The notes under the pieces are model-generated. The model worked only from the letters and a program-made list of their open reading frames with translations. It searched no databases and was not told the DNA's origin. The translations under genes and the position numbers were made by a program. Source: Saccoglossus kowalevskii (taxonomy: Eukaryota > Hemichordata > Enteropneusta > Harrimaniidae). From it: a stretch of 26,791 nt of DNA. Numbering within the stretch: position 1 is the first letter of the stretch; the number at the start of each line of letters is the position of its first letter. The DNA lies in contig NW_003158736.1 of assembly GCF_000003605.2 (NCBI RefSeq), positions 152,943 to 179,733 of the forward strand. The letters are read 5' to 3'. Below, in pieces: positions 21,037 through 26,791 of this stretch.

Positions 21037-21192
21037 ATGAACCACGTGCCTGTGGATCTCCCATCGGAGTCACAATTGGTTGGGTTTGATGAACGCAATG
21101 GCGAAACGCTGAAGCTCAAACTGGACAAGGGCACCAATGCTGTTTACTGCCAAGTCCTGGACTCCAAAAAAACCATTCTTTACTTTTGTTAG
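21037..21192 (+). CDS. Unrecognised short coding-like frame
   Basis: I do not recognise it. The frame can also start at an ATG at 20989, which directly follows an in-frame TGA; the ATG at 21037 has an A at -3 and is preferred. The 51 residues run from MNHVPVDLPSESQLVGF through NGETLKLKLDKGTNAVYCQ to a TAG stop. Third codon positions are rich in C and G (CTG, CTC, AAG, GAC, GGC), unlike the surrounding AT-rich DNA, which is the main sign that this is or was coding. No matching donor or acceptor pair stands out. It may be a fragment of a transposon protein, a retrocopy or an exon of a gene I cannot see. Confidence 0.25.
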   Translation: MNHVPVDLPSESQLVGFDERNGETLKLKLDKGTNAVYCQVLDSKKTILYFC

Positions 21193-21283
21193 CTCACTTC
21201 AAAAGTTAACGGGGTATTCACTTGTTAAACATTTTTTGACAGACAAAAACGACAAGCTGATCGCTGTGCCATAAGTACACAAA

Positions 21284-21416
21284 TTAAAGGACGGTGGTCG
21301 TCGTGCCGCGTCCTGTTCGATATGGGACTCATAGCGACGTACACAACACGTGTAAAATACATTGTTTATTTACATGAAATTCGAGCACGCGCTGCGCGAC
21401 GACCGCCGCGCTTTAA
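21284..21416 (+). mobile_element. TTAA-flanked short inverted-repeat element, copy 2 (most complete)
   Basis: TTAA at 21284-21287 and 21413-21416 encloses 125 bp. The left end AGGACGGTGGTCGTCG and the inverted right end AGCGCGGCGGTCGTCG agree at 13 of 16 positions, the layout of a MITE. The interior holds GTTCGATATGGG, a CACAACACGTGTAAAATAC stretch and TGTTTATTTACATGAAATTC. It has no coding capacity. Copy 1 (15151-15239) is the same element inverted and internally deleted; copy 3 starts 228 bp downstream. Confidence 0.75.
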
Positions 21417-21511
21417 ATTTGATTTAACGAACTCGCAAATATTTCCGTTTTCACGAACATGCCAGAAAAAGTGTTAGTTTTGCGATTTAGTTTCATAAAG
21501 AAAAAAAAATG

Positions 21512-21643
21512 TTAAATCGCAGTGATTGTTGCTCCGTGTCGTATTAAATATGGGTCCCCTGTGACGTATACACAACGCGTGTTGAATACTTTGTTTGTTC
21601 ACGCGAGATTCGAGTGCGCACTGCGTGCACGCAACCACAGACT
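21512..21643 (+). mobile_element. TTAA-flanked short inverted-repeat element, copy 3 (diverged)
   Basis: It starts at TTAA (21512-21515) and follows copy 2 along its length: AAATATGGG, then GTGACGTATACACAACGCGTGT, then TTTGTTTGTTCACG, then GATTCGAGTGCGCACTGCG. Many positions differ, the right end (CGCAACCACAGACTT) has decayed, and no closing TTAA remains. This is an older insertion than copies 1 and 2. Confidence 0.6.
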
Positions 21644-21754
21644 TCTGTATCTTGGCATTTGATGAGGGGCTAGGTAGGTATACTATTACGGTGCTTACAT
21701 CTGTACCGTGCCCCTTTAGCAACGTAAGAGAAAACAGACGCGAACACGTTACGA

Positions 21755-22438
21755 CGACGTAAACAGTGGGGTTCACCCTCTCCCCACCGCCACCGGCGTA
21801 ACTGTTACGTAATAGTAAAATCATCGTAAAGACTGATGAAAGCACGTTACACCGACGTAATTGGCGGATGAAATACCGGAGACCATTCGAAAAGGATGTT
21901 CATTGGCGTCCTAAACTGAATTTTACTGCTCGGGCAATTGTATTTAAGCTTAACTTATTTCAAAGTAGGCACGCAACGTGTGTCAATTTTTAAGTCAGTT
22001 TAGGTTCTTATATGGTCTTTGTTGTCAATTACTACCGATCGAATGATAAAAAACACATTAATAAATATATGGTGAGACGATATATTGTCTATCTACAAGT
22101 CAGTGCCATTGCGTGCCTTATCAAGTGACTGCCATCTTTACGCATCTTGTAAGAATTGTAGGTGTGAACGCAATATATTAAAATCTTTATCTGTTTTTAC
22201 CTGGCGCAACTACGTCGACGTAACTTTTTCTAGCGGGAACACGGTATGTGCATCAACCTAAACTCTAAACCTAAGGCCAAAGCACGTATCTTTTTTATAT
22301 TGACTTTAATATTAACTTGAGAATTGGCCAAATTTTCAATCGCAAATCTCTTTTAAGTTGCCAATACAGTCGCCACGCAGTGCGCTAATGAACTTTCTGA
22401 AAATATTTTTTTTTTAATTATACTCGCGTTCGACGTAA
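21755..22438 (+). repeat. Four CGACGTAA octamers in 684 bp
   Basis: CGACGTAA occurs at 21755-21762, 21853-21860, 22216-22223 and 22431-22438, all on the same strand. Two continue as CGACGTAATT. They may be bZIP/CRE-like sites or traces of an older dispersed repeat. The surrounding DNA has no recognised gene. Confidence 0.4.
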
Positions 22439-22439
22439 T

Positions 22440-23660
22440 TCGTTGCATGGGACCCTGTAGAACACGACGCGAATCAGTGTCAACTATGATGAATTAGTAC
22501 CATGGCAACTAATGAGCCCCGATATCCTATCATAAAAAAATCCTATTGTCCGTGAACCTGAGTAGATTCCATGGCGAATGGATGTTGGCGTGTAATTTAA
22601 ATTGCACCGAGTACAACGGGGAAATTGACAATGTAATATGTATGTATTTATTCGACTCATATTGTTAATGAAAACAGAAAAAAATCGAGTATTCGAGATG
22701 CCTCAACTTTTGCAAACAATTGGAAGTCAAACTTGGATCTTAGCAACACGATAATTTTAATCGAATCGCTATGGTGTGCGTGCTTCAGCGATATCTTCAC
22801 TGCTTCCCGGCAGAAGGAGTCACGAGTTAGCTCATTTGTCCGCAGCGGATATAGTGACATACGTTGTCATGGTGAACTAATTGTATCGATAAACTTCATC
22901 AATGCGTCGATGCATTGGTTGCTGATCAGAATATGATCCCGTCTGGTAATGAGCGGACGGAGCCATCATACGTCTTATTTTAGTAAACATCAAACAGTGT
23001 TAAAGTCACATATTTTTAAATTTCGGGAATACATTTTAAAAAAAGTAGCAATTTTCGACCACGACCACTGCAACCATGTCACATGACAGAGAGAATCAGT
23101 TGGTTCAGAACGGGAACAGAAACGACAAAATGTCGAGGAGTGCTTCACGCTTGATTTAGCCTCGTTCTAGAAAGTATTCATTTACTTCAAAAGACAGCAT
23201 TTATTTATCAGTTTCAGGGCGTAAAGCATTGCCCTGGGACATCATGCCTATAGCAGAGTGCCGATGAACTAGAACGCACACTGCAAAGCTGTCACCATCG
23301 TGACCTTTCAGCGGACATGGTCTTAGGGCGACGATGATAACACGACTTACTAAGTATCAATCATCTAGTCAGCAGCCGTTATTTCCATTTCATTAACTTG
23401 AATCGTATTCAAAATAAAGTTGTTGATGGAATTTCACCCCTTATCTGTGAATATCTTGGATTGAGGCGATATGTCGTTGACAGTAGAGTATATTAAACAG
23501 AGGAGCTGAGTGGACTCGTAATGATTTCAAATTAACTCGTTCGTAAAACGATGCGAATTGCACCAGATTAGCGATCTGAAATATGTTAAGCCCCATTTCC
23601 CAAGAAAACAAATCCCCCAACAAAGTTTTAAAGTTGCCAAGATACCGCGGGCTCTGTTAC
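22440..23660. other. Intergenic, no recognised gene
   Basis: AT-rich. Small palindromes are present: an 18-bp near-palindrome CAATGCGTCGATGCATTG (22900-22917) and GTCACCATCGTGAC (23291-23304). No frame is worth calling. Confidence 0.5.
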
Positions 23661-23669
23661 CTGTTTCAA

Positions 23670-23754
23670 CATGATCGAAAACATAGAGGTTCGATTGTGT
23701 ACTACTAGGTGTCCTTGCAGTCGTTGTCATCCCAGTCATTTTCTTTTCGTCCAG
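23670..23754 (+). other. Possible exon end at a perfect splice donor
   Basis: CAG|GTAAGT, a perfect consensus donor, has its exon edge at 23754. One upstream frame encodes a hydrophobic stretch (CVLLGVLAVVVIPVIFFSS, about 23694-23750) long enough for one membrane helix. The frame opens at a TAG near 23679, where an AG could act as an acceptor, but the pyrimidine tract is poor. No protein family is recognised, and this may be chance. Confidence 0.12.
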
Positions 23755-24132
23755 GTAAGTTATGATAGTGTCCAACAAAATAACGTCTGTACGCGTCCTC
23801 ACAAATAATACATAACCATGTTGTAAAGTATGAACAAGTTAAAATAAAAAAAAAAATCCACACGGTGTGGTTTCTCAATATAAGCGATGACGTATACGAA
23901 ACGTAATACGGCATTAAACCCTTAATACACTATTTCGTAGGAGACTCATTCATTGACCTGTTTAATTATCAACTAACAGGATATTACTACGACTGAGCAT
24001 AAACCGTAAAATTAATTCCAGCCGTAAAATATAACCAGAAACTACGAATGACGGATTCTGTCGTGACTAGGAATATACGCAAACAAAAATTTTAGGTTAG
24101 AAAACAGTCACTAACATTTCTTCAGGCTAGAG

Positions 24133-24140
24133 GCGCCCTC
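24133..24140 (+). promoter_or_regulatory. CTCF-like GCGCCCTC site
   Basis: Fourth octamer in the same orientation, in AGAGGCGCCCTCGTC. It matches only the GAGGGCGCC part of the CTCF core. Confidence 0.2.
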
Positions 24141-24394
24141 GTCTTTGCGGGGTTAATCTGTTCACAGGAGGCTTTCGACACCGGGGCATTAAGTTTCACA
24201 TTTAAAGTAACCAAACAGTCTGTTAACATAATACCAAAAAAGATGGGGTGTATGTTTCTGTGGAAACGAAAATTGTCATATTGCTGACCCCCGACGGTCG
24301 CAATTGAGAGTCAATTGTAGATTAAATAAAATGCTACTTTACGCCGTATTGTTTCATGTCAGTCGGATACATTGGGTAAATGACATACAATTTC

Positions 24395-24563
24395 CGCACG
24401 TGTTGTTGCCGTGAAGATTTCGACGAGGAATCGGCCGAGAACGAGGCGGTAATTGACCATTTAAATGGAGGTAACAGGTACGTGTTAACTGAGCAAGGCC
24501 ACGTGCACTTTTAACAGTTATTGTTGATCCGCTTAATATCAGCCCCACCCTTCCCGAGGGGCT
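24395..24563. promoter_or_regulatory. Possible regulatory module with E-boxes and palindromes
   Basis: This GC-richer island holds GCACGTG (about 24397), a 12-bp palindrome CCATTTAAATGG (24457-24468), a TAATTG core, CCACGTG (about 24501), a CCCCACCC KLF-type box, and an AGCCCC / GGGGCT inverted repeat (24541-24546, 24558-24563). There is no good coding frame. Function is inferred from motif density only. Confidence 0.2.
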
Positions 24564-24569
24564 TAACAA

Positions 24570-26791
24570 ACTATGTGTCTATAATATACATTGTACAGGT
24601 AATTTAATCATGAAATCAAACTGTAGGTTCACTTTTCTTTCGGATTCTTTTATGTCCATCAGTACTCGCTGTTAGAAAGCTAAGATTCACGACCACAAAG
24701 AGCTCCACATTCTGACAATCTCCTACGGTTAAACAAAACTATCACGGCAATAATTTACACACATTTTCTCTTATATGAAACGTTTTAAATTTGTCATATT
24801 GAGCGTCCCTTTCCAAAGACTGTTTTCCTCCCGGGAATATCCTGATTGACAATCTTTAGGATCAGTTTGGAAACGTTGTCGTACATATCTTTACATACAC
24901 ACATATGACCCGACACATGATCACGTACCAACGTACGCAGAACAAAAAATGATCATGATAATAATGATGTACACCGCGTGACATTATTGCAGAAATGTTC
25001 AATTTAACTACATATCGACGGTCCAAACACCCCATGTATGTCGTGTCCATACCTATCTTACGACTCACCTCGGCGTGTTGCTTATAACGGTGGCTATAGA
25101 TCATCCCAAGTATATACGGTGTATATATTACTAGTAACTGGAATTGTCTACCATTGAAACGGGAGTCCGTGACAAGCAATAATTGTTTTATTATTATTTT
25201 CTTTTCCTTTCATCGCTACACGAATCACATAAAGATCGTAATGACATGCTTGCGGCTGACACCGTGAAACGAACAATATACAGTGGGAATAAAAAAGAAA
25301 ATAATGTTTTAATGGTGTCTCACAACTGAATAAGGTAAATTGGCAATGCGTGTTTCGGACCGAAATCGGACCATACTTTATAAAAATGATGACGTGACAC
25401 CCATACAGCGGGTCAGCGTGGTTTCGTATTTAACTGTGTTCGCTAGTGAATCGACCAAGCTAAGTCGAACTCATGAAGTGTTACGCTAAGAAATATTATC
25501 TTGGTCATTTAACGAGGGTCATCGTCCCGTAGCCGGTTGCTAAAATGGCCACTGTAAATGCAGTGTAACGTAAACACATACAACAAATAACACAAATGTT
25601 TATTTGAAGAGTAATGTTAACTAACGTCCCTATTTTGTTAATTGACATGTACATACAAAAACCCCGCTCAACTAAAATACCAAACATGTAAACGTGAAAT
25701 GCTATTTAATATCCTTGGGTCGTGCCACCAGGGTCATACCTGCACACTATTGACACGTACGACAATGCAAAGAAACAGTTACGTTGTGTCGTTGTCTGTT
25801 TGCCACATTTCTAAAGATTGACGGACAATACTGTTTTTTTTTTCTCTTCACAAAAGACGTCTTATCTGTTTGCCGTTGCGATACGACAAATATGTGATGA
25901 CGTCACAGATCAGCATCGCAATAAAACGTGATTCACTGCGAGGCCGTAAAATCTCCGAGTAAAACAGGAAGACAGATAACTAGTACGGATGTCGTGTTCG
26001 TGGATCTCTACGGTGAAATAAGAAAATAAACAGGCAGAGCGGAACGCTGATACTTTTTCAGCATAACTATGAGGTCTTTATTAACGATGGTCGCGGCTAA
26101 CACACTTTTGGGAGAGGAATTACCTGAAACTTTGCTAAATTATTTGTTGTGACTAGTGGCCGTTTTAAAATCCGCAGAAATAAACTTGGGATACTGAAAC
26201 AGTTTTTTGAATTACGAACCTCTGTTATATGTATTTTGCCCGATTTACGGTAACCCAAAAGGGCCACCAAAATAAGATTTACGCAATAGGGGAGAGGTAT
26301 GGCAAAATTATTGTTGCATTTGTTATTTGTCATTTATTCAATGGAACCTTTCATAATATCAAGAATTTGTATTAATTTTGAAATTTCCACATTTTTCACA
26401 GTTCTCATTGAACTTTGTCTTTTCTGATAACTTACAAATACAAGTATGACGCTCGCCACAGTATTATCTTCGCTGTCTGTAGGCGCCGCCATAAACCGCC
26501 GCTTTTATGACTGAAACTTGTATAAATGATTTGTATACGTCTCCTAAACTAGTACTCAAATGAATTTCTTCCATGATTTTTGGTATGTAGGTGTCTGTGG
26601 CTTGACCTCATTCCAATTTGTGTATTTCGTGACAGTATCTCCAATTCTCTATTTTTGGCGAATAAGTTTGGTCAAGAATAGGCCCGATTGCTTCGATACG
26701 TAAGCACGGGTCTTCAATTGTGATTTGGATTTTTTTTTTGTCATTTTGTCATTGAAACGTACGATGGGGATTTTTATCAGATTTACTTTTG
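24570..26791. other. Intergenic right end, no recognised gene
   Basis: AT-rich with no supported gene. A perfect CRE lies at 25898-25905, and a GC-rich patch near 26481-26505 includes GCCGCCAT (26485-26492, YY1-like) followed by TTTTATGAC (posterior-Hox/Cdx-like). The minus-strand frames at 24862-25179 and 26097-26333 look spurious. Confidence 0.5.
25898..25905. promoter_or_regulatory. Perfect CRE site
   Basis: TGACGTCA in GTGATGACGTCACAG, the full CREB/ATF palindrome with extended symmetry (GTGA...TCAC). It is the third perfect CRE of the window after the pair at 14953 and 14984. Confidence 0.35.

Noticed and set aside
21474..21845. Minus-strand frame of 123 codons
   Set aside because: It starts with a non-ATG codon and runs through MITE copy 3, so it is not a conserved protein.
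16191..24473. Shared TTAAATGGAGGTA at 16191 and 24461
   Set aside because: This 13-mer match is within chance expectation for the window, and the flanking sequence is unrelated.

Overview
The window looks like nuclear DNA of an animal. It is AT-rich, carries tandem and dispersed repeats, and has long stretches without genes. The one gene I recognise is an uninterrupted forkhead transcription factor of the FoxE class (6644-7945, + strand). FoxE occurs in vertebrates (FOXE1, FOXE3), amphioxus and other animals. The lack of vertebrate-type alanine runs and the modest GC content suggest an invertebrate, perhaps a non-vertebrate deuterostome, but I cannot name the species.

Layout: positions 1-3108 are one end of a large minisatellite, with units of about 30 bp (28-30 bp), roughly 100 copies, two main monomer types and higher-order duplications. 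It runs off the left edge and decays toward its right edge. Positions 3109-6400 hold no recognisable gene. FoxE follows, with about 1.2 kb to the first canonical AATAAA (9167), itself followed by a GTT-rich tract. From 9.2 kb to the right end (about 17.5 kb) I recognise no gene. That stretch holds repeats and possible regulatory sites: a perfect 12-bp hairpin (9999-10033), two related tRNA-B-box-like segments (11.4-11.65 kb), a 125-bp foldback element (12674-12798), three copies of a short inverted-repeat element with TTAA at its ends (15.15, 21.28 and 21.51 kb), paired CRE sites, a homeodomain-type site cluster (16.1-16.27 kb), and four GCGCCCTC octamers, all on the + strand, that resemble part of the CTCF motif.

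The most plausible reading is a single-exon developmental regulator next to a tandem-repeat array and a long downstream intergenic region rich in non-autonomous transposon remnants and candidate cis-regulatory DNA. A few short open frames with coding-like composition (13890-14207 minus, 17086-17340, 21037-21192, and a possible exon ending at 23754) match no family I know and are given low confidence. All comparisons were made by reading; no search or alignment was run.
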